The position numbers were made by a program, and so were the translations under genes. Shown here in pieces: positions 1 to 8,827 of a DNA stretch of 64,000 nt; positions within the stretch are counted from its first letter, which is position 1, and every line of letters begins with the position of its first letter. The notes under the pieces were generated by a model. That model saw only the letters and a list, made by a program, of their open reading frames with translations. It had not been told where the DNA came from and did no database searches. The stretch comes from an uncultured Eubacteriales bacterium (GTDB lineage: Bacteria; Bacillota; Clostridia; Christensenellales; CAG-138): NCBI GenBank assembly GCA_900545265.1, contig UQYI01000008.1, positions 29,183 through 93,182 of the forward strand. Direction: 5' to 3'.

Positions 1-2274
1 TTCATGAAAGCGGGCATAGAGCTGATGGGGATTCATGGGCAGCTTTCGCAGGCTTACGCCGGTAGCATCCATAATGGCGTTGTGAATGGCCGGGGCTACG
101 GGGCACACCGGGGGTTCGCCCAGCGCTTTTGTGCCAAAGGGGCTGGTAGGCTCCGGGTTTTGCACAAACCCCGCCATAAGGTCCGGGTGATCCATCATGG
201 TGCACAGCTTGTAATCCAACAGGTTGTTGTTCAGGGGACGGCCGGTTTTTTCGTCATAGAGCAGCTGCTCGCCTATGGCATAGCCGATCCCCATGCTCAT
301 GCCTCCGTGTACCTGCGCCTCCGCCAGAGCGGGGTTGATAAGCTTGCCGCAGTCATGCACGTTGATGATATTCAGCAGCTTATACTTGCACAGGGGGATA
401 TCTACCTCCACCTCCGCTACGGCGGCGCCGAAGGAATAGGCATTGGTGCGGATGGTATAGGTGGATTCGCTGGTCATATATTCATTGTGCTCCATGGAAT
501 AGAGCACCTCCGTAGCCAGCTCGCCCAGCGTCATGAGCACCTGGCCGTCCGTGGTGCGCACAATGCTGCCGTCTACTACATCCAGGCTGTATACAGGCAT
601 ACGGGTCAGGGCACTGGCGTGGTTCAGAATTTTCTTTTTCAGTTCCAGCCCCGTCTGCTTGATGGAAAAGCCCCCCACATAGGTCTGTCTGGAAGCATAG
701 GCTCCGGTGCCGAAGGGAGTCACGTCCGTATCCTGATTGGAGAGGACGTGGACCTTTTCAAAGGGAATGCCTACGGAATCTGCTGCCATTTGGGCAAAGG
801 CCGTGTCCGCTCCCTGACCGATCTCCGTTTCGCCCAGCTGCAGCTGTATGGAACCGTCCTGATTGAGCACCATCCGGCAGGAGCTGGTTTCCAGGCTGAT
901 GGGCCATACAGCGGTATTGTACCAGAATACCGCAATACCAAGGCCGTGGCGAACGGGGCCTGTCTCCTGCTCATATAGGGCCTTTTTCTCTTTATAATGG
1001 ATGGCCTCCATGGCCTTTTCCATGCACATTTCGTGGCTGGGATAGAAGTTGACGTTTTTGCTGAACCCGTCGGTAAAGCCTACGGGCATAAGATTCTTTT
1101 TTCGCAGTTCCCATGGATCCATATGCAGGCCGTGCGCGATCTCTTCCATGTGGCTTTCCATGGCAAAGCTGATCTGGGGCATACCGTAGCCCCGCATGGC
1201 TCCGGCGGTAGCGGTATTGGTGTATACGGTGTAGACTTTTGCCTCTATAGCGTCTGCCTGATACAGCTGGGAAAATCCGCTCTGGGACTTTGCCACAATG
1301 GAGTGGCCGTGGCTGGCATAAGCGCCCTGATTGGAAAAGCCCTCCATCCACCGGGCGGCAAAGGTGCCGTCAGGGCGGACATAGGAGATCAGGTGATACT
1401 TGATGGAATGGCGCACCCGGGTGCAGGCAAAGGTCTCCTCCCGGGTCATATCGTATTTCACCAGCCTGCCTCCCAGCTGCCGGGAGATCCAGGCTACAAG
1501 GGGTTCATACAGTGCATCCTGCTTGTTGCCGAAGCCCCCGCCGATATAGGGCTTTACAATGCGAATCTGTCCCCAGGGGAGCCCCAGGGCCTGGCCCACC
1601 ACCCGGCGGACAATATGGGGGATCTGGGTGGAGGAGACTACCACCTGCTTGCCCGCTTCTTCGTAGGAATAGCAGATATGGTTTTCGATGTGGCAGTGCT
1701 GCACAATGGGCGTTTCATACCAGCCCTCAAAGCGGAGCAGCCCCGGCTCCTGAATGGCTTCTTCAAAGTTCCCTTTGGAAAAGCTGCTCTGGGCCAGAAT
1801 GTTATGCTCTATGCCGTCCTCTGCATGGAGCTGGGGCGCCCCCTCTTCCATGGCCTTCAGGGGGTCCAGCACAAAGGGAAGCACCTCATATTCCGCCTCC
1901 AGAGCCCGGACAGCCTGTTCGGCGGCAATATCGTTTTCAGCAACTACGGCGGCGATCTCGTCCCCGTAATAGCGTACATGGGTGTTCAGCAGATTCCGGT
2001 CGGCCTTGTCTTGGTGATGGGGGTCCGTAGACCAGGGGTGCCCTGCCGTGGGGAATTTCTGCGCCGGCACATCGAAGCAGGTGAAGATGCGCACCACCCC
2101 TGGGATCGCTTCCGCCCGGCTTCTGTCAATGGCTTTCACATAGCCGTGGGCAATGGTGGAGCGGCACAGCTTGATGACCAGCGCATTTTTATCACACAGA
2201 TCCTCAGTGTACCTGGCCCGGCCGGTGACTTTATCATAAGCATCCACCCGGGGCAAACTTTTTCCAACGTACAT
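1..2274 (-). CDS. xdhA: Xanthine dehydrogenase-type molybdenum hydroxylase, large subunit (partial)
   Basis: My own translation of the minus strand gives 758 residues with no stop before the window edge, so only a few C-terminal residues are missing. The start at 2274 has an AAGGAGG site just upstream. Visible motifs are GGGFGNKQD near residue 245, GAMRGYG near 360, GQGADT near 488 and the catalytic-glutamate motif LGEPP near 719. The family hydroxylates purines and related heterocycles at a molybdopterin-cytosine-dinucleotide centre with separate FAD and 2Fe-2S subunits, which must lie outside the window. It sits 9 bases after the adenine deaminase stop, so the two are co-transcribed: adenine to hypoxanthine, then towards xanthine. 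The selenium-rich context makes a selenium-dependent cofactor possible, but that is inference. Confidence 0.9.
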   Translation of the reverse strand, partial: MYVGKSLPRVDAYDKVTGRARYTEDLCDKNALVIKLCRSTIAHGYVKAIDRSRAEAIPGVVRIFTCFDVPAQKFPTAGHPWSTDPHHQDKADRNLLNTHVRYYGDEIAAVVAENDIAAEQAVRALEAEYEVLPFVLDPLKAMEEGAPQLHAEDGIEHNILAQSSFSKGNFEEAIQEPGLLRFEGWYETPIVQHCHIENHICYSYEEAGKQVVVSSTQIPHIVRRVVGQALGLPWGQIRIVKPYIGGGFGNKQDALYEPLVAWISRQLGGRLVKYDMTREETFACTRVRHSIKYHLISYVRPDGTFAARWMEGFSNQGAYASHGHSIVAKSQSGFSQLYQADAIEAKVYTVYTNTATAGAMRGYGMPQISFAMESHMEEIAHGLHMDPWELRKKNLMPVGFTDGFSKNVNFYPSHEMCMEKAMEAIHYKEKKALYEQETGPVRHGLGIAVFWYNTAVWPISLETSSCRMVLNQDGSIQLQLGETEIGQGADTAFAQMAADSVGIPFEKVHVLSNQDTDVTPFGTGAYASRQTYVGGFSIKQTGLELKKKILNHASALTRMPVYSLDVVDGSIVRTTDGQVLMTLGELATEVLYSMEHNEYMTSESTYTIRTNAYSFGAAVAEVEVDIPLCKYKLLNIINVHDCGKLINPALAEAQVHGGMSMGIGYAIGEQLLYDEKTGRPLNNNLLDYKLCTMMDHPDLMAGFVQNPEPTSPFGTKALGEPPVCPVAPAIHNAIMDATGVSLRKLPMNPHQLYARFHE

Positions 2275-2283
2275 GGTGCCTCC

Positions 2284-3975
2284 TTAGCTGATAAACTGCA
2301 TGGTATCCGTATGGAACATCCCCATATCGGTAATGCGCACATGGGGAATAACGGGCAGGGCGATAAAGGAAAGAGTGACAAAGGGATCTCCGTCGGCATA
2401 CTCGCCAATGGAAGAAAACGCTTCCAGCAGCGCCTGCTGCCTGCGGATGATATCTTCCAGGGGCAGGTCGCTCATAAGTCCCGCGACCGGGAGCGGCAGG
2501 CAGGCCAGTACCTTGCCTTCGTGTACCACCACAAAACCGCCGCTGCAGGCTTCCAGTGCGTCTACGGCGGTCAGCATATCAGCGTCATTGTCGCCCACCA
2601 CCACCAGATTGTGGGAATCATGCCCTACGGTGGAAGCAATGGCTCCCCTGCGGATGGTCATGCCCTTGAGTATGCCCACGCCCGCCCGGCCGGAGGACAT
2701 ATGCCGCTCCAGCACCGCCGCCTTGAGCAGGGTAGGCGTGGCCTGGAACAGGCCGTTTTTCTGCTCTACCTTTTCATAGGTCAGGGTGGTCAGCAGCTCT
2801 CCGGGGGTCAGGTTGAGGACAGGCATCTTCTCTCCGGCAGGAAGATCCAGTATACCCGGTTTCCGGGGCGCCAGATGGATGCTGTTGTAAATGCGGGGAT
2901 CCCGTTTCAGCGGTTTGCCCGGTGCGGGCACGAAGCGCTGGCCGGCGGTATATACGGCCTGCACGTTAAAATCGGTCAAATTGTCAAACAGAACAAAGTC
3001 CGCCCGGTAACCCGGCGCAATGGCGCCGTAGCGACGGAGACCATAGGTCTCGGCGGCATTGATGGTAGCCATCTGAATGGCCTGAATGGCCGGTATGCCG
3101 TTGGCAACGGCTCGGCGGAGAATATAATTGATGTGGCCTTCCCGCTGTATGTTTTCCAGGTGCTTATCATCGGTGCAGAAGAGCATCCGGCGAGTAGGCA
3201 GATGCTCCCGGGCAATGGCGGCCATAATGTTTTCCACCCCCCGGCAGGCGGAGCCCAGCCGCAGGTGCAGGCGCATGCCCTTGCGCAGCTTTTCTGCAAA
3301 TTCTTCGTATTCGGAACATTCATGATCCGTCTGGATCCCGGCGGCGCAATAGGCATTCAGCGCATCGCCGCTGAGCAGGGGGGCGTGGCCGTCAATGGGG
3401 CGGCGGCGGAAAAGCTCCAGCTTATCCAGCATCTCCCCATCGCCGGAAACGGTGGCCATGCAGTCCATGACCTCCCCCAGCCCCAGCACCCGGGGGTGAT
3501 GCAGAAACTGCTCCATATCCTTGGCCACCAGCTTGGCGCCGCTGGTTTCAAAGCTGGTGCAGGGCACACAGGAGGGGATCATGATAAAAACGGACAAAGG
3601 CATCCATTCCGTCTGATCCAGCATATACTGGATGCCTTCGGTGCCGCAAACATTGGCGATCTCATGGGGGTCGGCAATGACCGCTGTAGTGCCCTGGCTC
3701 AAAATACAGTCGGCAAAGCGGGAGGGATGAGCCATGGATGATTCAATATGCACATGCCCATCTATCAGCCCCGGGCAAAGATAAGCGCCGTGGGCGTCCA
3801 CTTCCTCCTTCCCGGAGTAGCTGCCTACGCCCAGAATGATCCCATCCCGGACGGCTACGTCTGCTGTTTCAATGGATTCGGTAAAAACATTGACCACCCG
3901 GGCATTCTTGATGACCAAGGCTGCATTGCGGCTGGCCGCATTGAGAATGGCATTTCGTAAACGGGTCTTCTCCAT
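2284..3975 (-). CDS. ade: Adenine deaminase
   Basis: 564-residue amidohydrolase that converts adenine to hypoxanthine and ammonia in the cytosol. The metal-binding signature GLIDGHVHIESSM follows an N-terminal beta-sandwich domain, followed by ADPHEIANVCG and a C-terminal domain typical of the Ade family, and the length is normal for the family. The longest open frame begins further upstream at 4074, but the start at 3975 (MEKTRL) is chosen because AGGAGG lies 12 bases ahead and homology begins there. The gene is divergent from the hydantoinase gene and upstream of xdhA. The 145-base gap between the divergent genes holds a perfect palindrome that may be a shared operator. Confidence 0.93.
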   Translation of the reverse strand: MEKTRLRNAILNAASRNAALVIKNARVVNVFTESIETADVAVRDGIILGVGSYSGKEEVDAHGAYLCPGLIDGHVHIESSMAHPSRFADCILSQGTTAVIADPHEIANVCGTEGIQYMLDQTEWMPLSVFIMIPSCVPCTSFETSGAKLVAKDMEQFLHHPRVLGLGEVMDCMATVSGDGEMLDKLELFRRRPIDGHAPLLSGDALNAYCAAGIQTDHECSEYEEFAEKLRKGMRLHLRLGSACRGVENIMAAIAREHLPTRRMLFCTDDKHLENIQREGHINYILRRAVANGIPAIQAIQMATINAAETYGLRRYGAIAPGYRADFVLFDNLTDFNVQAVYTAGQRFVPAPGKPLKRDPRIYNSIHLAPRKPGILDLPAGEKMPVLNLTPGELLTTLTYEKVEQKNGLFQATPTLLKAAVLERHMSSGRAGVGILKGMTIRRGAIASTVGHDSHNLVVVGDNDADMLTAVDALEACSGGFVVVHEGKVLACLPLPVAGLMSDLPLEDIIRRQQALLEAFSSIGEYADGDPFVTLSFIALPVIPHVRITDMGMFHTDTMQFIS

Positions 3976-4075
3976 ACTGTTTAGAATCCTCCTATATTGC
4001 ATTATAACAACTAACACAATAAATTGGAAGTACACAAAATATTTTTGCACCCCTGCACAGAAACTTTTTTTCATG

Positions 4076-4091
4076 TTATACTGCAGTATAA
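4076..4091. promoter_or_regulatory. Perfect 16-bp palindrome in the ade/hydA divergent gap
   Basis: TTATACTGCAGTATAA is a perfect palindrome 30 bases before the hydantoinase start and about 100 bases before ade. Its position between divergent purine/hydantoin genes suits an operator for a dimeric regulator. No regulator gene is adjacent, so the role is inferred. Confidence 0.4.
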
Positions 4092-4120
4092 ACTATTTTA
4101 TCCAGGCAAGGAGGCTGCCC

Positions 4121-5491
4121 ATGACCACTTTGATTCGAAAAGGCATGCTGGTGCTGCCCAGCGGCGTTATGGAAGGAGATATTCTGGCGGAGGAAGGCCG
4201 TATCCGGCGCATTGCCCCGCACATGGAAGCAGCGGCAGATACCGTGCTGGAGGCGGAGGGGTGTTATGTATTCCCCGGCTTTATCGATACCCATACCCAT
4301 TTTGATCTGGAACTGCCCGCCACCGTAACGGCAGATAACTTTCCCACGGGCACCCGGGCTGCCGTGGCGGGGGGTACTACCACCGTGCTGGACTTTGCTA
4401 CGCAGGACAGGGGCATGACCATGCGGCAGGCGTTGGAAAAGTGGCATAAAAAGGCTCGTGGCAGCAGCTGCCATTATGGCTTTCATATGGCTGTTTCGGA
4501 ATGGAACGAAGCCCGCATGGACGAAGTGCAGGCCATGATCGATGGGGGCGTGACTTCCTTTAAAATGTACATGGTCTACGACAACATGAAAGTGGATGAC
4601 GGCCGCATGTATGAGGCGGTCAAGTTTCTCAAAGACAGGGACTGCATCGTAGGCGTCCACTGCGAGAATGATGCTATCATTCAGGCGCGGGTACGGGAAC
4701 TGCACCGGGCGGGGAAGCTGGCGCCCATTTACCATGCCAAATCCCGGCCTGACCTGGTGGAAAGCGATGGAGTGGCCCGGCTCATGGATATCTGCGCTCT
4801 GGCGGGGGCGCCTGCCTGGGTGGTGCATCTTTCTACCGGAGCAGGGTTTGCAGAAGCCCGGAAGGCCCGACGCCGGGGACAGGAAGTGTATCTGGAAAGC
4901 TGCCCTCAGTATCTGGTGCTGGAAGAAAAAGAGTATCTGGCCGCGGACGCGGAGAAGTTTATCATGAGCCCGCCCCTGCGCTCTCCGGAGGATCAGGAAG
5001 CCCTGCTGCAGGCCATGGGGCAGGGGGAGTTAGACTGGATCGGTACGGATCACTGCTCCTTTACCATGGCACAGAAAGCCATGGGCGGCGGGGACTTCTC
5101 CAAAGTACCCAATGGCGGAGCAGGGGTGCAGAACCGGGCGGAAATCGTGTACACTCGGGGCGTTCGGGGAGGATATATTACCATAGAGCAGATGAGCCGC
5201 CTGCTTTCCGAAAATGCCGCAAGGCTGTTCGGTATGTACCCCAAAAAAGGGGTGCTCATGGAGGGATCCGATGCGGATATAGTGATATTTGATCCCAACT
5301 GCCCTCATGAGATCCACGCAGCCACCAACCTGCATCATTGCGATAATTCCCCCTACGAAGGATACGCGGCCGCAGGGAAAACACGGGATGTGCTGCTCAA
5401 AGGGGTGCCGGTGGTGCGGGACGGCCGGGTGGTTCTGGAAGGGCAGGGGGAATATGTGTTCCGCGGCCCCTGTCAGAGGTACAGAAAGTGA
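4121..5491 (+). CDS. hydA: Dihydropyrimidinase / D-hydantoinase family amidohydrolase
   Basis: 456-residue cyclic amidohydrolase. Motifs are FIDTHTHFDLEL near residue 55, SFKMYMVYDN with the lysine that is carbamylated in this family, VHCEND, VVHLSTGAG, and WIGTDHCSF with the metal-binding aspartate. This is the dinuclear zinc site of dihydropyrimidinases, which open 5,6-dihydropyrimidine or hydantoin rings. The start at 4121 is set by AAGGAGG eight bases upstream; the open frame extends further left without support. The stop overlaps the next gene's GTG start. In Clostridia such HydA genes often sit in selenium-dependent molybdenum hydroxylase clusters, so the true substrate may be a purine-derived ring rather than dihydrouracil. 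Confidence 0.9.
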   Translation: MTTLIRKGMLVLPSGVMEGDILAEEGRIRRIAPHMEAAADTVLEAEGCYVFPGFIDTHTHFDLELPATVTADNFPTGTRAAVAGGTTTVLDFATQDRGMTMRQALEKWHKKARGSSCHYGFHMAVSEWNEARMDEVQAMIDGGVTSFKMYMVYDNMKVDDGRMYEAVKFLKDRDCIVGVHCENDAIIQARVRELHRAGKLAPIYHAKSRPDLVESDGVARLMDICALAGAPAWVVHLSTGAGFAEARKARRRGQEVYLESCPQYLVLEEKEYLAADAEKFIMSPPLRSPEDQEALLQAMGQGELDWIGTDHCSFTMAQKAMGGGDFSKVPNGGAGVQNRAEIVYTRGVRGGYITIEQMSRLLSENAARLFGMYPKKGVLMEGSDADIVIFDPNCPHEIHAATNLHHCDNSPYEGYAAAGKTRDVLLKGVPVVRDGRVVLEGQGEYVFRGPCQRYRK

Positions 5492-6051
5492 AGCTGGTGT
5501 GCGTGCTGACGGCGGCAGGCCTTTCCCGGCGTTTTGGTGCAGATAAGCTGGCCTGTCCCATAGAGGGGGTGCCCATGGGCATCCGTTCCATGGCATTGTA
5601 TGAAGAACTGCCGTTTTCCGCCCGTATTCTGGTGACCTGCGCCGCAAGACCATATCTGATGGAAGCAGGGGAGCGGCATGGGTGGCAGACCCTGCTGAAT
5701 GAACATCCGGAGGCAGGCATGAGCGGCAGCGTGGTTCTGGGCACCCTGGCGGCCATGGCGGCGGGGGCAGAGGGCATACTCTTCGCTGTAGGGGATCAGC
5801 CATACCTGCAAAAGAACTCCGTTCTTTCTCTGATCCGGGCTTTTGAAAAAGAACCGGAGCAGATCTGGGCCCTGGGCGGCGGGGGCAGGAGCGGCAAGCC
5901 TTCCGTTTTTCCTAAAAGCTGTTTTCAGGAACTGCTGAAGCTGACCGGGGATCGGGGAGGAAAGCCTGTCATGCTGGCTCACCCGGAACTGGTTTCCCTT
6001 CTGGAAACACCGGAACGGGAGCTGACGGATTTGGACGTGCCCCTTTTCTGA
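5488..6051 (+). CDS. MocA-like molybdenum cofactor nucleotidyltransferase
   Basis: 187-residue NTP transferase. The N-terminal motif LTAAGLSRRFGADK matches the nucleotide-binding loop of the MobA/MocA group, and FAVGDQPYL carries the GDxP metal motif. MocA attaches CMP to molybdopterin to make the cofactor form used by xanthine dehydrogenases, which suits its position near xdhA. Translation starts at GTG overlapping the hydA stop, so the two are translationally coupled. No XdhC-like chaperone is in view. Confidence 0.85.
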   Translation: MKLVCVLTAAGLSRRFGADKLACPIEGVPMGIRSMALYEELPFSARILVTCAARPYLMEAGERHGWQTLLNEHPEAGMSGSVVLGTLAAMAAGAEGILFAVGDQPYLQKNSVLSLIRAFEKEPEQIWALGGGGRSGKPSVFPKSCFQELLKLTGDRGGKPVMLAHPELVSLLETPERELTDLDVPLF

Positions 6052-6066
6052 AATGTATGTTTTTTT

Positions 6067-6120
6067 AAAAGCGTTGCATCCTAATAACCGGAACCTTCCG
6101 GAAAGGATGTGACGCTTTTT
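6067..6120 (+). terminator. Terminator-like hairpin overlapping the next gene's ribosome site
   Basis: AAGCGT and GCATCC pair with GGATGT and ACGCTT, with an inner CCGGAA/TTCCGG arm and a following T-run. It ends the hydA-mocA transcript, yet its 3' arm contains the GGAAAGGA ribosome site and abuts the TTG start of the next gene. Confidence 0.65.
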
Positions 6121-6712
6121 GTATCTGTACCAACCCGCTTTACTGGCACTGGCTGCATGGACGGCGGCGGGCCTGTTTCCCTTATCCCGCAAACGCAGGG
6201 CACTGTATACGGCCATGTTTCTGCTGACCCTGGCTGCATCTTTCCTGAGGGTGGAAAAGCCGAACTGGGCCCTGTTTCCGGCGGCTCTGCTGCTGGCCGG
6301 TTCTGCCGGATTCTGCCGGGGTCATTGGTCCCGGATACTGCTGGCGGGGGTGTTTGGCGGAGCCGCCGCCTGGAGGCTGACGGATCTGTTTCCGCTGTGT
6401 CTGGAAAGGGCATTGCCCGGTAGCCTGTGCCTGTGTCTCTTTGTGCTTTTATATGTGCGGGATATACCGGGGCGGCTTTGCGCCTGTGCGCTGGGCGGCA
6501 TTGTCTGCGAACTGGGGTTCTGCCTGCAGGAGTATTTTCTGTTCACATACGCCCGCTGGCGCATAGGCAGTGCTCTTGGATTGAGCATCAGCGCCTTTTC
6601 CATGTGCCTGGTCTACGGAGTATATGGTATTTTAACTTTTTTTCGGCAGAAAAAAGCCAGGCATCATGGGAAAAATATAGAATATGGATCAGTTGCTGCA
6701 AAAGATTTTTAA
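6119..6712 (+). CDS. Small integral membrane protein, function unknown
   Basis: 197 residues, mostly hydrophobic, with about six predicted transmembrane helices and a basic C-terminal tail (KKARHHGK). The start is TTG, with GGAAAGGA about 11 bases upstream; no ATG or GTG would keep the first helix. Size and pattern recall the YphA-type membrane proteins of Firmicutes, but no diagnostic motif is present and I do not assign a family. It lies between the mocA-like gene and a tRNA-Val promoter. Its ribosome site lies inside a terminator-like stem, so expression may depend on read-through. Confidence 0.6.
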   Translation: MYLYQPALLALAAWTAAGLFPLSRKRRALYTAMFLLTLAASFLRVEKPNWALFPAALLLAGSAGFCRGHWSRILLAGVFGGAAAWRLTDLFPLCLERALPGSLCLCLFVLLYVRDIPGRLCACALGGIVCELGFCLQEYFLFTYARWRIGSALGLSISAFSMCLVYGVYGILTFFRQKKARHHGKNIEYGSVAAKDF

Positions 6713-6730
6713 AATTATGCAAAAAAACAC

Positions 6731-6758
6731 TTGCTTTTTTCCGTGCGATGAGTATAAT
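6731..6758 (+). promoter_or_regulatory. SigA-type promoter of tRNA-Val
   Basis: TTGCTT, 16-base spacer and a perfect TATAAT, ending 13 bases before the tRNA 5' end. Confidence 0.75.
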
Positions 6759-6771
6759 AATTCTTGCGCGG

Positions 6772-6848
6772 GGGGTTATAGCTCAGCTGGTTAGAGCGCC
6801 ACGTTGACATCGTGGAGGTCATTGGTTCGATCCCAACTAACCCCACCA
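6772..6848 (+). tRNA. tRNA-Val (GAC)
   Basis: 77 bases with encoded CCA. The acceptor arm GGGGTTA pairs with TAACCCC. The anticodon stem CCACG/CGTGG encloses loop TTGACAT, anticodon GAC (reads GUC). The T-loop TTCGATC is canonical. Confidence 0.93.
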
Positions 6849-6852
6849 CAGC

Positions 6853-7029
6853 AAATCCTGCGGTGTGCGTTACGTTTATTGTGATAAACCCACAGAGTGA
6901 TTACGGATTGGCCCGTTGGTAGCGAGGATGTCAAGCCTGCCTGATTCAGGAAGATTGATGCCTATCACAGCCTTACCACCTGCCGGGAGGCGGGTGTTAT
7001 CACTGGAACGGACGGCACCTCGGGATTTG
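6853..7029 (+). ncRNA. ssrS: 6S RNA
   Basis: About 177 bases between two tRNAs. The 5' AAATCC..GGTG arm pairs with the 3' CACC..GGGATTT arm, and GTGATAA pairs with TTATCAC further in. The middle contains GCCTGCCTGATTCAGG and the 3' side GGACGGCACC, features I recognise from clostridial 6S RNAs. 6S RNA mimics an open promoter and sequesters the housekeeping sigma holoenzyme. No separate promoter is obvious, so it may be processed from a tRNA-Val/6S/tRNA-Gln transcript. End points are approximate. Confidence 0.8.
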
Positions 7030-7038
7030 AGATAACAT

Positions 7039-7112
7039 TGCGGAATTGTGTAATGGCAGCACCTACGACTCTGACTCGTATTGTCTAGGTTCAAATCCTA
7101 GTTCCGCAGCCA
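7039..7112 (+). tRNA. tRNA-Gln (CTG)
   Basis: 74 bases with encoded CCA. TGCGGAA pairs with TTCCGCA. The anticodon stem TACGA/TCGTA has loop CTCTGAC, anticodon CTG (reads CAG). The T-loop TTCAAAT is canonical. Confidence 0.92.
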
Positions 7113-7114
7113 AA

Positions 7115-7150
7115 AACCTTCTCGGACAGAGTTCGAGAAGGTTTTATTTT
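7115..7150 (+). terminator. Intrinsic terminator after tRNA-Gln
   Basis: AACCTTCTCG pairs with CGAGAAGGTT, followed by a T-rich tract. Confidence 0.85.
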
Positions 7151-7391
7151 TCACTTTCACTGAAGTTTTTGGAAGTAATAGGTAATACAGAGTATGGGCT
7201 TGAACCTTTGAGCAAAAGCAGCTATTACAGCGACAGAACAATACTTGACAGGTGTATCGAAATAAAAAACTTATTTCATCACTTAATAAGGCAAAAGAAA
7301 ATGATCATGCGTAACGGCGCAAACCGGATATTTCACTTTATCATTTCGATTCAAAAGCCATACTTTAAGAACCTTAGAAAGGAGCTGAAAT

Positions 7392-7850
7392 ATGGACAGT
7401 GCGGTAATATATGAAGCTTTTTTATCGAAAGTGCAGGCAGATCTTTTGAATTATGGATATACCCGAAGCGGAAAAAGCACACTTTTTTATCGTTATTCTG
7501 CCGATAAAAAAGTAGGGTGCTGCATTGAAATGCAAAAATCAATGTTTAATTTACCCGACGACTATTCTTTTACCTTTAATTTTCTTTGCGTTGGGTCATA
7601 TGAATTGAATGGATATCATGATCGCAGATTGACCGTTTCCGCATTGAAAGCTTGTTTTTGTAACCCGTTTGCTTACGAAAGAATCGGAGCCGTATGCCGC
7701 GGCAGGGATTATTGGTGGAGGATCACATCCGACATTTTGAAAAATTGTGATCCGGAAGAATATTATGACAGATGCATTAAAAACGATATAAAGGCATGTG
7801 CGATTTACCTTGATAAGCTGGCAGAGAAAAAGCAAAAGAAATACATGTAG
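7392..7850 (+). CDS. DUF4304-like protein
   Basis: 152 residues, probably cytosolic. The N-terminal pattern (FLSKVQADLLNYGYTRSGKSTLFYRY) resembles DUF4304, a domain of unknown function usually found alone. AGAAAGGAG lies ahead of the ATG. The stretch from 7.15 to 9.3 kb is clearly lower in G+C than its surroundings, suggesting acquired DNA. No neighbour hints at a role. Confidence 0.6.
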   Translation: MDSAVIYEAFLSKVQADLLNYGYTRSGKSTLFYRYSADKKVGCCIEMQKSMFNLPDDYSFTFNFLCVGSYELNGYHDRRLTVSALKACFCNPFAYERIGAVCRGRDYWWRITSDILKNCDPEEYYDRCIKNDIKACAIYLDKLAEKKQKKYM

Positions 7851-8010
7851 AATGGGGCATCTGCCGATTGATATTGCAGCAGCGCTTTCTAAAATGTTCG
7901 TTTTTTTCGGTAGCGCAATACAAAACAGGAGCGGCAGAAAATAACGGACTGTTGCTGTGTTTTATTCCCAAACGGTGTATAATGAGATCAAAAAGGGATC
8001 AGGAAAAGCG

Positions 8011-8793
8011 ATGGAAACAGGCAGCATGATGGACTCCATACACAGGATGACGAATGAGATCGCAGGCGCTTTGGAAGGCAGCCTTTATTGTATTTGGCTG
8101 TATGGGAGCGTTGTCTTCGGCGATTTCAGAATGGGCTGGAGCGATATTGATTTTGTTGCTTTGACAGACAGACCGATTACTGAAAAACAGGCAAACAAAT
8201 TGCTTACCCTCCGGCAGACGCTGTCGGAAGGAGAGCCTGAGAATTTGTATTATCGCGCGTTTGAGGGAATTATTGCGGATATCCATGAATACCGCCGAAA
8301 CAACTACAGCAAATTGGTATATTGGGGTACTTCCGGGCAGCGGATCACAGACACCTATGCTTATGATGTTTTTTCTCAGCTCGAATTATCGAAATACGGC
8401 AGATCCGTTTACGGAACGGCTGACCGCAGCATCTTTTCGGAACCCTGCCGGGAGGATATTGTAAAGGCAGTTCGGGCACACTATGAAGCAATTCGAAAGT
8501 ATGCCTGTCAAACGGATGCACGGCTTTATTCCTGCGGGTGGCTGTTGGACATTGCAAGATGCATCTACACATTGAGAAACAATGACGTGATAGCAAAAAC
8601 CCAGGCCGGGATCTGGGCGTTGGAGAATCATATATTTCAGAATGAGGCGCCCCTGAAGCGGACTTTGGAGATCCGTCTGCATCCGTTGGAGTTCAAGGAC
8701 AGAGAAGACGTAAAGCATTGGCTGACCGGACTGGGGCCAACGGTTCAACAGTACGCCGATGTGCTGGAAGCCCAGCTGTCATTGTGCTTATAA
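8011..8793 (+). CDS. AadA-like nucleotidyltransferase (DUF4111 type)
   Basis: 260 residues. LYGSVVFGDFRMGWSDIDFVAL is the nucleotidyltransferase GS..D.D signature near residue 30, and the helical C-terminal half resembles DUF4111/aminoglycoside adenylyltransferases. ATG at 8011 is preferred to the frame's earlier start because AGGAAA lies just upstream. Substrate is unknown: it is distant from classical streptomycin/spectinomycin enzymes and could be a housekeeping relative. A nucleoside phosphorylase remnant follows, an arrangement echoed near 62 kb. Confidence 0.7.
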   Translation: METGSMMDSIHRMTNEIAGALEGSLYCIWLYGSVVFGDFRMGWSDIDFVALTDRPITEKQANKLLTLRQTLSEGEPENLYYRAFEGIIADIHEYRRNNYSKLVYWGTSGQRITDTYAYDVFSQLELSKYGRSVYGTADRSIFSEPCREDIVKAVRAHYEAIRKYACQTDARLYSCGWLLDIARCIYTLRNNDVIAKTQAGIWALENHIFQNEAPLKRTLEIRLHPLEFKDREDVKHWLTGLGPTVQQYADVLEAQLSLCL

Positions 8794-8800
8794 ACGCATA

Positions 8801-8827
8801 AAAATCGCAAAAAGGCGATTATTTTCG
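8801..8827 (+). terminator. Weak terminator
   Basis: AAATCGC pairs with GCGATT, then ATTTT. Confidence 0.45.

Noticed and set aside
997..3741. 914-codon rightward open frame opposite xdhA and ade
   Set aside because: It is antisense to two well-supported enzymes and has low-complexity composition typical of the complement of high G+C genes. No ribosome site.
7046..7414. 122-codon frame starting inside tRNA-Gln
   Set aside because: It begins within the tRNA and passes through its terminator.
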